64,000 nucleotides of DNA from Actinocatenispora thailandica (GTDB taxonomy: Bacteria > Actinomycetota > Actinomycetes > Mycobacteriales > Micromonosporaceae), in contig NZ_AP023355.1 in NCBI RefSeq assembly GCF_016865425.1, forward strand, positions 1,610,198-1,674,197, given 5' to 3'. Below, piece by piece: positions 50,415 through 59,203 of the stretch; positions within the stretch are counted from its first letter, which is position 1, and each line of letters starts with the position of its first letter. The notes beneath the pieces are model-generated. The model saw only the letters and a program-made list of their open reading frames with translations. It had not been told where the DNA came from and did not search any database. The translations under genes and the position numbers were made by a program.

Positions 50415-51773
50415 TCAGCGGCGTCCTCGGGCCCCGCGGTCGGCAACGCCGGCGTGGCCGGCGCGCGCCGCCGCGAGGTGTTCGGCGAACCAGCTGGTGG
50501 CGAGGGCGGCCGCCTGGTCGAGCGTGCCGGGCTCCTCGAACAGGTGGGTCGCGCCCGGCACCACGGCGAGGTGCTTCGGCCCGGCCAGCCGATCGAGGGC
50601 CTCCCGGTTGAGCGTCAGGACGACGGGGTCCGCGCCACCGACGATCAGCAGGGTCGGTGTGCCGATGGCCGGCAGCCACCGATCGGCGAGATCCGGCCGG
50701 CCGCCCCGGGACACGACGGCGCCGACGTCGAGCGCCGGGTCGGCCGCGGCGGCCAGCGCGGCGGCGGCTCCGGTACTGGCACCGAACAGGCCCACCGGTC
50801 GCCCGGCGACGGCGGGCTGGTGGCGGATCCAGCCGATCGCGGCGGCCAGCCGGCGGGCCAGCAGGTCGATGTCGAACACGTTGCGCCGGTCGATGCTCTC
50901 GTCCGGTGTGAGCAGGTCGAACAGCAGTGTCGCGAACCCGGCCCGATTCAACAGGCGTGCCACGTACTGGTTGCGCGGGCTGAGCCGGCTGCTGCCGCTG
51001 CCGTGTGCGAAGACGACGATCCCGCCGGCCCCTCCGGGCACGGCGAGCAGTCCGGGCAGCGTCACCGGTCCGGCCGGGATCGACACCCGGATGTCGCCGG
51101 CATCCGCGGCCGGACGCGGCGCGGCAGCCAGCGCCACCAGGTGCTGGACCTCGCCGTCATCGACCGGCGGGAAGTGTTCGTACCAGGAGCCGATTGCGCC
51201 GAGCCGCCGCGGGGTCCGGTCGCACACCACCTGATCGGCGTCCGGCGAGAGCGCCGCGACGCTCGACGCCGCCGCCACGGGGGCCGCGACGACGACGCGG
51301 CGGGCCCCGCGGGCGCGGGCGATCCGGCAGGCGGCCCGAGCCGTCGCGCCGGTGGCGATCCCGTCGTCGACGATCAGCGCCGTCCGACCGGCGAGGTCGA
51401 CCTGCGGGCGGACCCGGCGCAGGCCCGCCAGCCGGCGGTCGAGCGCGGCGCGTTCGGTCCGCTCCACTGCGGCCAGCTCGGCATCGTCGACGCCCTCGCC
51501 GCGGACCACACCCGGGTTGAGCACGCGTACCCCACCCTCGCCGATCGCGCCGGCCGCCAGCTCCGGCCAGCCCGGCACCCCGAGCTTGCGCACGACGAGG
51601 ACGTCGAGCGGGGCGTCCAGGCCGCGTGCCACCTGATAGCCGACCACGACGCCACCGCGCGGCAGGCCCAGTACCACGGTGTCACCGTCCCGGAACTCCG
51701 ACAGCAGTGGGACCAGCCGCCGTCCGGCTGCTACCCGGTCCGGTAGGATCCGGGTGTTCTCGTCTCGATCCAT
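50415..51773 (-). CDS. Phosphoribosyltransferase fused to a dienelactone-hydrolase-type domain
   Basis: A 452-residue two-domain protein with GGAG before the ATG at 51773. Residues 1-210 are a type I phosphoribosyltransferase: LPRGGVVVGYQVARGLDAPL at the PPi loop and TALIVDDGIATGATARA, the PRPP motif. Residues 240-440 are an alpha/beta hydrolase of the dienelactone hydrolase group: VFAHGSGSSRLSPRNQYVAR, nucleophile in GLFGASTGAAAALAAA, acid in VGGADPVVL and His in PGATHLFEE. This fusion is known in actinobacteria and proteobacteria, but its reaction is undefined. Linked hydrolase and transferase chemistry on a nucleotide or dienelactone-like substrate is inference. Confidence 0.88.
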   Translation of the reverse strand: MDRDENTRILPDRVAAGRRLVPLLSEFRDGDTVVLGLPRGGVVVGYQVARGLDAPLDVLVVRKLGVPGWPELAAGAIGEGGVRVLNPGVVRGEGVDDAELAAVERTERAALDRRLAGLRRVRPQVDLAGRTALIVDDGIATGATARAACRIARARGARRVVVAAPVAAASSVAALSPDADQVVCDRTPRRLGAIGSWYEHFPPVDDGEVQHLVALAAAPRPAADAGDIRVSIPAGPVTLPGLLAVPGGAGGIVVFAHGSGSSRLSPRNQYVARLLNRAGFATLLFDLLTPDESIDRRNVFDIDLLARRLAAAIGWIRHQPAVAGRPVGLFGASTGAAAALAAAADPALDVGAVVSRGGRPDLADRWLPAIGTPTLLIVGGADPVVLTLNREALDRLAGPKHLAVVPGATHLFEEPGTLDQAAALATSWFAEHLAAARAGHAGVADRGARGRR

Positions 51774-52182
51774 GTCTTCGCTCCCGGGCCGGTCGCGCTC
51801 GGCCGCCGAGCGCATCGACCGCGCTGGCCGATCGATGCCGATGCACCATCCCCAAAGACACCCGGCAGGGCCGGCCCTCGTCACCGGTTGGAGACCTGCC
51901 GCAAACGGCAGCGAGAGTGGGACCGGCCCATCGCTGGGTGGCCACTACTCGACTCGCCTCCGATGACCCGGGCTACCTGTCGGGTGCCAGTTCCATCGTG
52001 TTCCCGGCCGGGGTTGCGGTGCGGGGCCGTTCGGCCCGGCTTCCGGGGGCCTATCGCCCTCGCCTCGGCCCGCGGCATCGCCCGGTGGCGGTGCGAGCCC
52101 GGAATCCGGGCTCGCCGGGTGCTGGCTGGGCCGGGATGGCGCCATGGTGCTACGACTGTGCAGGCGGGGAGGAGGCCCGGAG
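51774..52182. other. Divergent intergenic region, nothing recognised
   Basis: About 410 bases between the fusion gene (-) and the kinase at 52183 (+). Open frames on both strands lack ribosome sites and family patterns. Presumably it holds both promoters; no clear -35/-10 pair stands out. Confidence 0.5.
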
Positions 52183-53040
52183 ATGGATGCGGCTGCGAGG
52201 AGGCGTGCGACGGCCGCCGCGATGTCGACCGCCGCGGAGCTCGACCTGGCCGTCGACGACGGGATCGTTCTCAGCGACTCCAACCGGCTGGTGATCCGGC
52301 TGACGCCGTGCGACGTCGTCGCCCGGGTCGCGCCGATCACGCACTTCGCCAGCGTGCAGCGGGAAGTCGACGTGGTGCGGCAACTGGCGCAGGTGGACGG
52401 CCCGGTCGCCGCGCTCGATGCTCGGGTCGAACCACGCGTCTTCGTGCGTGCCGGCTTCGAGATCACCATGTGGGCGTACCTCGAACCCGTGCGGTCTCGA
52501 ACCGTTCCACCGGCCGAATACGCCCAGGCACTCGGCCGTCTTCATACCGGACTGCGCAGGATCGAGGTCCCGGCGCCGCACGTGATGGATCGAGTGGCTG
52601 CCGTTCGACGAGACGTTGCCAGCCGTGCGGTCACTCCCGATCTCGCGGACACCGACCGGGCGCTGCTCGCCGACACGCTGCGCGAGCTGGGGCGATCGAT
52701 CGTCGACCGGCGCGCGCCCGAGCAACTGCTGCACGGCGAGCCGCACCCGGGGAACGTCCTCGCCACGAAGGACGGGCCGCTGTTCATCGACTTCGAGAAC
52801 ACCGCGCACGGGCCAGTCGAGTACGACCTGGCCTGGGCGCCCCGCGAGGTCGGCCAGCTCCGTTCCGACGCCGACCACGACCTGGTCGGCGAGTGCCGGG
52901 CGGTCGTACTCGCGATCGTGGCGGCGCATCGCTGGAACCGCAACGATCGGCACCCGAGCGGCCGGGAGTCGGGAGTGGCGTTCCTGCACGCCCTGCGGGA
53001 GGGCCCGCCATGGCCGGCACTCGACGATGTCGTGTGGTAG
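52183..53040 (+). CDS. APH-family phosphotransferase
   Basis: A 285-residue kinase with AGGAGG upstream of the ATG at 52183 (an ATG at 52144 is in frame but weaker). VIRLTPCDVVARVAPITHFA binds nucleotide, LLHGEPHPGNVLATKDGPLF is the catalytic loop with HGEPHPGN (Glu replacing the usual Asp) and IDFENTAHGPVEYDLAWAP the metal site. The Asp-to-Glu exchange in the catalytic loop occurs in several APH-like subfamilies. It is followed by a P-loop kinase in the same direction, 145 bp downstream. Substrate unknown. Confidence 0.82.
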   Translation: MDAAARRRATAAAMSTAAELDLAVDDGIVLSDSNRLVIRLTPCDVVARVAPITHFASVQREVDVVRQLAQVDGPVAALDARVEPRVFVRAGFEITMWAYLEPVRSRTVPPAEYAQALGRLHTGLRRIEVPAPHVMDRVAAVRRDVASRAVTPDLADTDRALLADTLRELGRSIVDRRAPEQLLHGEPHPGNVLATKDGPLFIDFENTAHGPVEYDLAWAPREVGQLRSDADHDLVGECRAVVLAIVAAHRWNRNDRHPSGRESGVAFLHALREGPPWPALDDVVW

Positions 53041-53185
53041 CAACCGGGCGCCCCCGGAGGCCCCGTCACGATCGGGCAGATTGGCCCGGGAGGGTCGTGC
53101 GGTGGCGCTGTGTTGGCCCGTTGGTCGGCAGGACCGACGACCGAGCCGGCCAACGGTTGCGCGACGACCTCCAGGCTCGGCGGTC

Positions 53186-53980
53186 ATGACGGTCCTGATC
53201 GCGGTGTGCGGGGCAGCTCCGGGAATGGGCAAGTCCACCCTGTGCGGCGGGCTGTCCCGATGGCTGGCCGGTACGGCGTTGCGGGTGGACCACTTCCGTG
53301 AGGAGGAGATCCTGACCCGGCCGCAGTTCGCCGCGGTGGCTGCGGAGTTCACTGCCACGGGCCGGGTCGAGCGGGAGACGTTGCTCGCGGCAACCGGGCG
53401 CTTCGTCGAGTCGGTCCTGGCGAGCGGCGTCGATGTGGTGATCGCCGACGCGCTGGTGCCGTTCGTCCCCACCCTGCTGGCCATGGGGCACGACGAGCGG
53501 ACCATCGATGCGTTCCTCACCGAGCTCACCGAGGTACTCGCACCGGTCCGCCCGGTCATGGTCTTTCTCGACGGGAACGCCGAGACCGCCCTGTCCCGCG
53601 CCGCGAGCAGGACAGGGGTGCAGTGGCTCGACTGGTACGTCGCCAAGCTCGCCGGGTACGGAGTGAGCCCGCCGGTGACCGACGTCGCGTCCGCGGTCAC
53701 GTACCTGCAGCGCGAGCGGGAGGTGACGCTGCGCGCGGTCGCCCGGTACTGCTGGCATGTCGTGATGGTCGAACGAGCCGATCAGCTCTCTCCCGGCGAG
53801 GTACTGCGGCGCGCGCGGCAGGGCCTGCAGCCCTGGCTGGCCGCGGCACGCCCGGCTAGCCGGGCGTGCCGCGACGAGCTGACCCGCATCCCCGCTCGCC
53901 CCCGGCGGATCAGCGAAGCGGGAACGGGCTCTGCCACCACCAGGGGCGGTCGAGTACCTCGACGCGTGCCACCCACTTGA
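53186..53980 (+). CDS. P-loop ATPase/kinase-like protein
   Basis: A 264-residue protein. VLIAVCGAAPGMGKSTLCGG is the Walker A at residues 3-20. RVDHFREEEILTRPQFAAVA follows at the substrate site, SGVDVVIADALVPFVPTLLA is the Walker B-like strand and FLDGNAETALSRAASRTG carries the lid-type Arg. It resembles uridine/deoxynucleoside or small-molecule kinases of the P-loop class but not a named family. The final 45 codons, after a perfect 32-bp palindrome, are Arg/Pro-rich and overlap the opposing gene by 71 bases, so the natural end may be earlier. Confidence 0.7.
   Translation: MTVLIAVCGAAPGMGKSTLCGGLSRWLAGTALRVDHFREEEILTRPQFAAVAAEFTATGRVERETLLAATGRFVESVLASGVDVVIADALVPFVPTLLAMGHDERTIDAFLTELTEVLAPVRPVMVFLDGNAETALSRAASRTGVQWLDWYVAKLAGYGVSPPVTDVASAVTYLQREREVTLRAVARYCWHVVMVERADQLSPGEVLRRARQGLQPWLAAARPASRACRDELTRIPARPRRISEAGTGSATTRGGRVPRRVPPT
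53842..53873. terminator. Perfect 32-bp palindrome inside the kinase frame
   Basis: Every base from 53842 to 53857 pairs with 53873 to 53858, giving a 16-bp stem with no loop bases, centred on GGCTAGCC. It lies 36 bp before the 3' end of the opposing molybdoenzyme gene and within the last 46 codons of the kinase. It is best read as a bidirectional terminator, although its place inside a coding frame is odd. Confidence 0.7.
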
Positions 53981-54935
53981 CCCACCAGAAACCGCGCCGC
54001 CCTGGCGCGACCAGCCGCAGCGGCCCGCCGTGTCCGGCAGACAGCAGCGCGCCCGCGGCACCGGTGGCGAGCAGCAGGTGCGGCGCGTCGGAGGCCGGGA
54101 AGCTGCGGTGGTAGCCGGTGACCGACACGACCCGTACCGCCGCGCCCGGATCGATCGCACCGAGCAGCCGGTCCAGCCGCACGCCCTGCCACCGCTGCTC
54201 GGCGTACCAGCCGTTGGTGCAGTCCAGCGTCGCGCGCACCTGGTCGGTGGCGGCGGCGAGCGTCGCGTACGGCACCCGCCGGGTCCGGCCGCCGGCGTCG
54301 ACCAGCAGGTCGTGGTCGCTGACGGACAGCGCCGGCACCCGGTCGGTGAACCACTGGGTGACCGGCATCGCGGCCGGATCGCCCGAGCCGGTCGGGTACG
54401 AGCCGGTGACCCGGCGCCGCGCCCCCGGCAGTGCCGCGAGCCGGTCCAGCCCGACCAGCGCCAGGTAGAGCCCACCGCCGGCGGCGCCGACGCCCAGCAG
54501 CCGGACCAGCGTCCGCCGGGACAGGTCGGTGCGCCGGGGCCGCTGCGGGCGCAGGAGCACGTGCGCGACGAGCAACGCCGCCGCGGCCACCGCGGCACCG
54601 ACGTGTACCTGCATCAGGCTGATGCCGCCGACCGACAGGTCGCCGGCCAGGCCGTGCGCGACACCGGCGCCGATCGACAGCACCACCAGCACACCGAGCG
54701 CGGCACCGATCATGCCACCGCGGTGCCCCGTCCGCCGCCACCTGCGGCGCACGATGACCCGTTTCCACGGTACGAGAGCGACCAGGGCGAGACCGACGAC
54801 CGCGTGCGCTGCCGCGATCAGCAGCCCGGGTACCGGTGTGCCCAGCGCGAACGCCACCGCGCCGGTGCCGATCGCCAGCACCAGCAGCACCAGCAACGCC
54901 AGATTGGTACGCCGTCCGGCGCGCAGCGAACGCAC
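53910..54935 (-). CDS. Membrane cytochrome-b561-like/molybdopterin oxidoreductase fusion (sulfite-oxidase fold)
   Basis: A 341-residue protein from the GTG at 54935. The first 170 residues hold four membrane helices (TNLALLVLLVLAIGTGAVAF, then LLIAAAHAVVGLALVALV, and two more with His at VHVGAAVAAAALLVAHVLL). That region looks like a heme or quinone-binding helical core, with only a few His candidates. Residues 185-340 are the sulfite-oxidase-type molybdopterin domain: VSDHDLLVDAGGRTRRVPYA, LDCTNGWYAEQRWQGVRLDR with the Mo-ligand Cys, and YHRSFPASDAPHLLLATGA. It is related to YedY/MsrP-type reductases, but the fusion replaces a separate MsrQ. A likely role is reduction of oxidised periplasmic sulfur compounds. 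Confidence 0.82.
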   Translation of the reverse strand: MRSLRAGRRTNLALLVLLVLAIGTGAVAFALGTPVPGLLIAAAHAVVGLALVALVPWKRVIVRRRWRRTGHRGGMIGAALGVLVVLSIGAGVAHGLAGDLSVGGISLMQVHVGAAVAAAALLVAHVLLRPQRPRRTDLSRRTLVRLLGVGAAGGGLYLALVGLDRLAALPGARRRVTGSYPTGSGDPAAMPVTQWFTDRVPALSVSDHDLLVDAGGRTRRVPYATLAAATDQVRATLDCTNGWYAEQRWQGVRLDRLLGAIDPGAAVRVVSVTGYHRSFPASDAPHLLLATGAAGALLSAGHGGPLRLVAPGRRGFWWVKWVARVEVLDRPWWWQSPFPLR

Positions 54936-55217
54936 CGTTCCAGTCTCCCGCTCCCGCGCGGGCCCGGCCACCGGCGCCGGCCGGCCCGGCACCGCCCGCG
55001 GGCGCGACACCGGATCACCGGGCGCCGCGGGTGTCCGGCGCGAGGAGTGCGGGGCCGGGGTGAGAAGCCTCGCTCCGGCGTCGGCTGCGCGGAACATCGG
55101 CACCCGCCCCGGACCGGATCTTCCCCTATCATGCGCTACATGACGATCGATACAGATCAGAACAAACCAGACACGCGCATTCCACCGTGCAACTGACCGA
55201 AGAGGAGGACCGCCCTG

Positions 55218-56051
55218 GTGGGCTGGGACAAGAAGAGCTTCGACGAGATCTACCACCAACCGGACCCGCGAGCGTACTTCGCGACGCTGGGCCCGCTCGA
55301 CTACCAGATCCCCACGCACGGAAGCGTGGTCTTCCGGCGGCTGGCCTCGCTGCTGGCCAGGGACGATCGCCCGGTCACCGTTCTGGACCTGTGTTGCTCG
55401 TACGGGTTGACCGCCGCACTGCTCAACCACGACCTCACGCTCGACGACCTGCGCCGCCGCTACGCGCAGGCGGACCTGGCCGGCCTGTCCCCGGACGCGC
55501 TGATGCGCGCCGACCGCGAGTACTTCGCCGCGCGGCGGACCGCGAACTCCGTGCGGGTCATCGGGGTGGACGCGTCCGCCCCGGCTCTGCGGTACGCGAC
55601 CGGCGCCGGTCTGCTGGACGAGGCGTTCGCCGAGAACCTGGAGGACCAGCCGGCGAGCGACCCGCTGCGCGCCGCCGCCGACGGCGCCGACCTGGTGACC
55701 GTCACCGGCGGCATCGGGTACATCACCAGCCACACGTTCGAACGGCTGCTGCGACGCCGCGACGCCCCGCCCTGGGTCGCCGCCTTCACCCTGCGCACCG
55801 TCGGGTACGAGCCGATCGCCGCCGTGCTCGACCGGTGCGGGTTGGTGACCGAGCGGCTCGCCGACCGTACGTTCAAGCAGCGCCGGTTCTTCGACGACCA
55901 GGAGCAGCGGAGCACGCTGGAGGCGCTGGCCGGGGCCGGCGTCGACCCGACCGGCCGGGAGGCCGACGGCTGGTACCACACGGAGTTCTACCTCTCGCGT
56001 CCCGCCGGGCAGGCTCCGCGCCGCTCCGTTGCGAGCTTGGTGGCGCCCTGA
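55218..56051 (+). CDS. Class I SAM-dependent methyltransferase-like protein
   Basis: A 277-residue protein from a GTG with AGGAGG ten bases upstream. PVTVLDLCCSYGLTAALLNH is motif I, with DLCCSYG in place of the usual DxGxGxG. VRVIGVDASAPALRYATGAG is motif II (acidic D) and ADGADLVTVTGGIGYITSHT the region after motif III. The altered motif I still fits a Rossmann turn but is unusual. The C-terminal part (RRFFDDQEQRSTLEALAGAG, then YHTEFYLSRPAG) is family-specific. Methyl acceptor unknown. It stands alone. Confidence 0.75.
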   Translation: MGWDKKSFDEIYHQPDPRAYFATLGPLDYQIPTHGSVVFRRLASLLARDDRPVTVLDLCCSYGLTAALLNHDLTLDDLRRRYAQADLAGLSPDALMRADREYFAARRTANSVRVIGVDASAPALRYATGAGLLDEAFAENLEDQPASDPLRAAADGADLVTVTGGIGYITSHTFERLLRRRDAPPWVAAFTLRTVGYEPIAAVLDRCGLVTERLADRTFKQRRFFDDQEQRSTLEALAGAGVDPTGREADGWYHTEFYLSRPAGQAPRRSVASLVAP

Positions 56052-56244
56052 ACGCGGGCGGCACCACGACACCGGGCACGGCGGGACGGGTTCGGTAGAC
56101 CGGCACGATCGGGCACGCGTTCGCACGCGGTGGTCCCGGTGGTGGTGACCGAGTGTCGCCGGTGACGCTGTCCGCCGGGTGAGCCGCGTCCGGACGGTGG
56201 CGGTGTGCCGGGGCGCGCACGTGCCCCGGCACACCGCCAGCCGG

Positions 56245-57735
56245 TCAGCGGGTGTGCGGACGGTGGCCCGGCTCCTGGTGCGGAACCTGCTGGCTCGTCG
56301 GCACGGTCGGCAGCGGCAGCGTCGCCGCCTCCCGCTGCTCGACCGCGAGCAGTGGCGTCGGGTCGGGCAGCCGCGGGAACCTCGGGGCGGCGTGGCCGAG
56401 CCGCAGCGCCGAGGTCAGGTCCCCCACCGTACGGCGGCGCCAGGCACTGATGTTGCTCTCGCGCACGCCGAAACGCCGCTCCAGGAACCGTAGCTGCGAG
56501 GTGTGGTCGAACGGCTCGCTGCACACCCAGCCGCCGGTGCTCCACGGCGAGATCACCAGCGCCGGCACCCGGTAGCCGGGGCCGACCGGGCCGGCTATCC
56601 CGACCGCGCCGGCGGGCAGCGGGTCCACGGTGACCCACTCGCCCGGCGTACCCTCCGGCGGTCGCGGCGGCGGCACGTGGTCGAACAGGCCGTCGTTCTC
56701 GTCGTACACGATGACGAAGACGGTCTTGGCCCACACGTCGGGCCGTGAACCCAGCGCGTCGAGCACCGTCCAGATGTACTCGGCGCCGGCCGCCGGGAAG
56801 TTGCCGGGACCCTCGGCAGCCTCGGGCAGCCCGTACACCGACGGCAGGTACTGGGCGTCCAGCCAGGTCACCGACGGCAGGTCGCCGCCGCGGATCATGT
56901 CGGCGACCATGGACGGCGAGTACGGCACCATCGCGTTGTCGTACAACGCATCGCCCGGCCTGGCGTCCTGGAACGCCTTGAACCAGCCCAGATCGGTGTC
57001 CGGCGGGTATGCGGTGCAGTAGCGCCAGCTGATCCCGGCCCGCTGCAACCGCTCCGGGTACGTGGTCCAACGGAAGCCGGTGGAGTGGTTGTCGACGACC
57101 GGGCCGCCGAGCGTGCCGTCCGGGTCGACGGTACCGCTGATCGCCATCACGCGGTTGGGGTGCGTCGGGCCGAGCACCGAGCAGAAGTAGCTGTCGCACA
57201 CCGTGAAGGCGTCGGCGAGCGCGTAGTGGAAGGGCAGGTCCTCCCGGGTGTAGTACGCCATGGTGAACGGGCCCCTGGTCGCCCCGTCCAGCCTGCGATG
57301 GGTGGGCACCCAGTTGTCCATCTTCCCGCCGTTGCCGGACAGGTGCTGCGCGTCCCAGGCGTGTCCCGTGCCGTACGCCTTGATGCCGCTGGTGGTCTTC
57401 GTGTCGTACCGGAACGGCAGCAGGTAGCCGTCCGGGTTCTCCGGGTCGGGCTGGTGGAACACCGAACGCCCGGTGGACAGGGTGATCGCGTCCGGGTCGT
57501 CGAACCCGCGGACACCCTTGAGCGTGCCGAAGTAGTGGTCGAACGAGCGGTTCTCCTGCATCAGGAAGATGACGTGCTCGATCTGCCGCAACGAGTGCAG
57601 CGGCTCGGCCGGGGCGGCGAGCGCCTTGCGCATCGACCCGGGCAGCAGCGACAGTGCTGCCGCGCCGGCCGCCGTCGCGCCAGCCGTACCGAGGAACCTG
57701 CGTCGAGTGGTGCCGTGCGGGGGGTCTTCCGGCAT
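56245..57735 (-). CDS. Tat-exported phospholipase C/acid phosphatase-family phosphoesterase
   Basis: A 496-residue protein with GAGGAG before the ATG at 57735. RRRFLGTAGATAAGAAALSL is a twin-arginine signal with the AAPAEP cleavage region after it. The mature enzyme has the phosphoesterase (PF04185) signatures: VIFLMQENRSFDHYFGTLKG, SVLGPTHPNRVMAISGTVDP, YDENDGLFDHVPPP and SPWSTGGWV. This is the phospholipase C/AcpA superfamily that hydrolyses phosphoesters outside the cell. The C-terminal additional domains of classical PLCs are absent, so it is the shorter acid-phosphatase-like form. A promoter with -10 TAATCT lies 130 bp upstream. Confidence 0.9.
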   Translation of the reverse strand: MPEDPPHGTTRRRFLGTAGATAAGAAALSLLPGSMRKALAAPAEPLHSLRQIEHVIFLMQENRSFDHYFGTLKGVRGFDDPDAITLSTGRSVFHQPDPENPDGYLLPFRYDTKTTSGIKAYGTGHAWDAQHLSGNGGKMDNWVPTHRRLDGATRGPFTMAYYTREDLPFHYALADAFTVCDSYFCSVLGPTHPNRVMAISGTVDPDGTLGGPVVDNHSTGFRWTTYPERLQRAGISWRYCTAYPPDTDLGWFKAFQDARPGDALYDNAMVPYSPSMVADMIRGGDLPSVTWLDAQYLPSVYGLPEAAEGPGNFPAAGAEYIWTVLDALGSRPDVWAKTVFVIVYDENDGLFDHVPPPRPPEGTPGEWVTVDPLPAGAVGIAGPVGPGYRVPALVISPWSTGGWVCSEPFDHTSQLRFLERRFGVRESNISAWRRRTVGDLTSALRLGHAAPRFPRLPDPTPLLAVEQREAATLPLPTVPTSQQVPHQEPGHRPHTR

Positions 57736-57867
57736 CTGTACTCCTCGAACCGTGGGGGGCCTGTTCCGCGAGGATGTCGGCGGCTGGTGGCTGCTACGTG
57801 ACGTGCCACCACCCGCGCCATGAATGACAGTCGATGATCGGTCCGTCCGCAAGGCGACGGTGGCGGT

Positions 57868-57897
57868 AGATTACCCGTATTTTGCATGTTGTGTCGA
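57868..57897 (-). promoter_or_regulatory. Candidate promoter of the phosphoesterase gene
   Basis: On the minus strand, -35 TCGACA (57892-57897) and -10 TAATCT (57868-57873) with an 18-bp spacer, in the most AT-rich patch of the region. The leader to the ATG would be about 125 bases. Confidence 0.5.
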
Positions 57898-58233
57898 AAA
57901 TCGCCGCGTCCGCAGCGATTGCTGGCGTCGGACCGCGAAGGTCACGGGCCCGAACCCGCAATCGAGCGTCAGCGTGCGCCCGACCAGGTCGTCCACCGGG
58001 ATGGCTCAGTCTGGCAGCTGGCCGGGACGGCGGTGCCGCGTCGGCGCCGTACCCCGCGCTGGCTGCCACGATTGCCGGATCTCGCTGCCCCGGCGACAGG
58101 CGCGCGGCACAATTGCCACCGATCCGTTACCCGGCAGCCGGTAAGACGTCGAGTCGCGCCGACACCAGACACCTGAGCGGCAGGTACCGGGAAGGCGGTG
58201 CCGGCAACGACCAAGCTCGAGGGGACCGAGGTC
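57898..58233. other. Upstream region of the oxidoreductase, no gene seen
   Basis: About 335 bases with only short shadow frames. It presumably contains the promoter of the gene at 58234; no clear element is visible. Confidence 0.5.
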
Positions 58234-59151
58234 ATGAAGGCGATCGTGGTGACGGACGAGGCTGCGGGCCTGGCCGGGATGACGCTGGCGCAGCGGCCCG
58301 AACCGGCGGCGGCGATCAACGACGTCGTCGTCGCGGTGCACGCGTCGGGGTTCGTTCCGACCGAGTTGGAGTGGCCGTCGACCTGGGTCGACCGGGCCGG
58401 TCGCGATCGCACGCCATCGGTGGCCGGGCACGAGCTGGCCGGCGTGGTCAGCTCGCTGGGCTACGGCACGACCGGGCTGTCCGTCGGGCAGCGGGTGTTC
58501 GGCATCGCGGACTGGCACCGCGACGGCACCCTCGCCGAGTACGTGGCGGTCGAGGCGCGCAACCTCGCCCCGCTGCCCGGCGACGTCGAATTCACGGTGG
58601 CCGCGAGCCTGCCGATCTCGGGGCTGACCGCGTGGCAGGGCCTGTTCGACCACGGCCATTTGCGGGCCGGTCAGCGGGTTCTCGCGCACGGCGCGGCCGG
58701 CGCCGTGGGCACGATGGTCACCCAGCTGGCGCGCGAGTTCGGCGGTTACGTCATCGGTACCGGGCGGGCCGCCGACCGCCAGAAGGCGCTCGACTTCGGT
58801 GCCCAGGAGTTCGTCGACCTCGACAGCGACGCCCTGACCGACGTCGGCGAGGTCGATCTGGTCTTCGACGCCATCGGCGGCGACGTGCAGCAGCGGTCCG
58901 CGCGCCTGATCCGGCCCGGCGGCCGGCTGGTGTCGGTCGTCGGGCCGGTCGAGGCGCGGCCCGCCGACGGCGTGGCGGTCGACTTCGTGGTCGAGTCCGA
59001 TCGGGCCCAACTGCAGGAGATCGTGCAGCGGGTGCGGGACGGGCGGCTGCGGACCAACATCGGTACGGTGGCGCACCTCGACGAGGCCGTCGCCGCGCTC
59101 GACCCGGCCGAGCGCCGCAAGGGCAAGACGGTCGTTCAGGTTCGTCCGTAG
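58234..59151 (+). CDS. NADP-dependent zinc-independent medium-chain oxidoreductase
   Basis: A 305-residue quinone-oxidoreductase-like MDR protein. PSVAGHELAGVVSSLGYGTT and VFGIADWHRDGTLAEYVAVE form the substrate domain. RVLAHGAAGAVGTMVTQLAR is the NADPH-binding loop and LRTNIGTVAHLDEAVAAL closes the barrel. No zinc ligands are present. The ATG at 58234 is preferred; an upstream in-frame ATG-like codon at 58198 is less well placed. It is convergent with the LuxR gene. It resembles, but is not a copy of, the frameshifted oxidoreductase at 10206. Substrate unknown. Confidence 0.9.
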   Translation: MKAIVVTDEAAGLAGMTLAQRPEPAAAINDVVVAVHASGFVPTELEWPSTWVDRAGRDRTPSVAGHELAGVVSSLGYGTTGLSVGQRVFGIADWHRDGTLAEYVAVEARNLAPLPGDVEFTVAASLPISGLTAWQGLFDHGHLRAGQRVLAHGAAGAVGTMVTQLAREFGGYVIGTGRAADRQKALDFGAQEFVDLDSDALTDVGEVDLVFDAIGGDVQQRSARLIRPGGRLVSVVGPVEARPADGVAVDFVVESDRAQLQEIVQRVRDGRLRTNIGTVAHLDEAVAALDPAERRKGKTVVQVRP

Positions 59152-59203
59152 CCGGCGAGGCCACCGGGCGACCCGCCGATCGCCCTGGTGACAACGGCTT
59201 CGC

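Noticed and set aside
56179-57801. Long plus-strand frames over the phospholipase C gene
   Set aside because: Shadow frames of a clear Tat-exported phosphoesterase.
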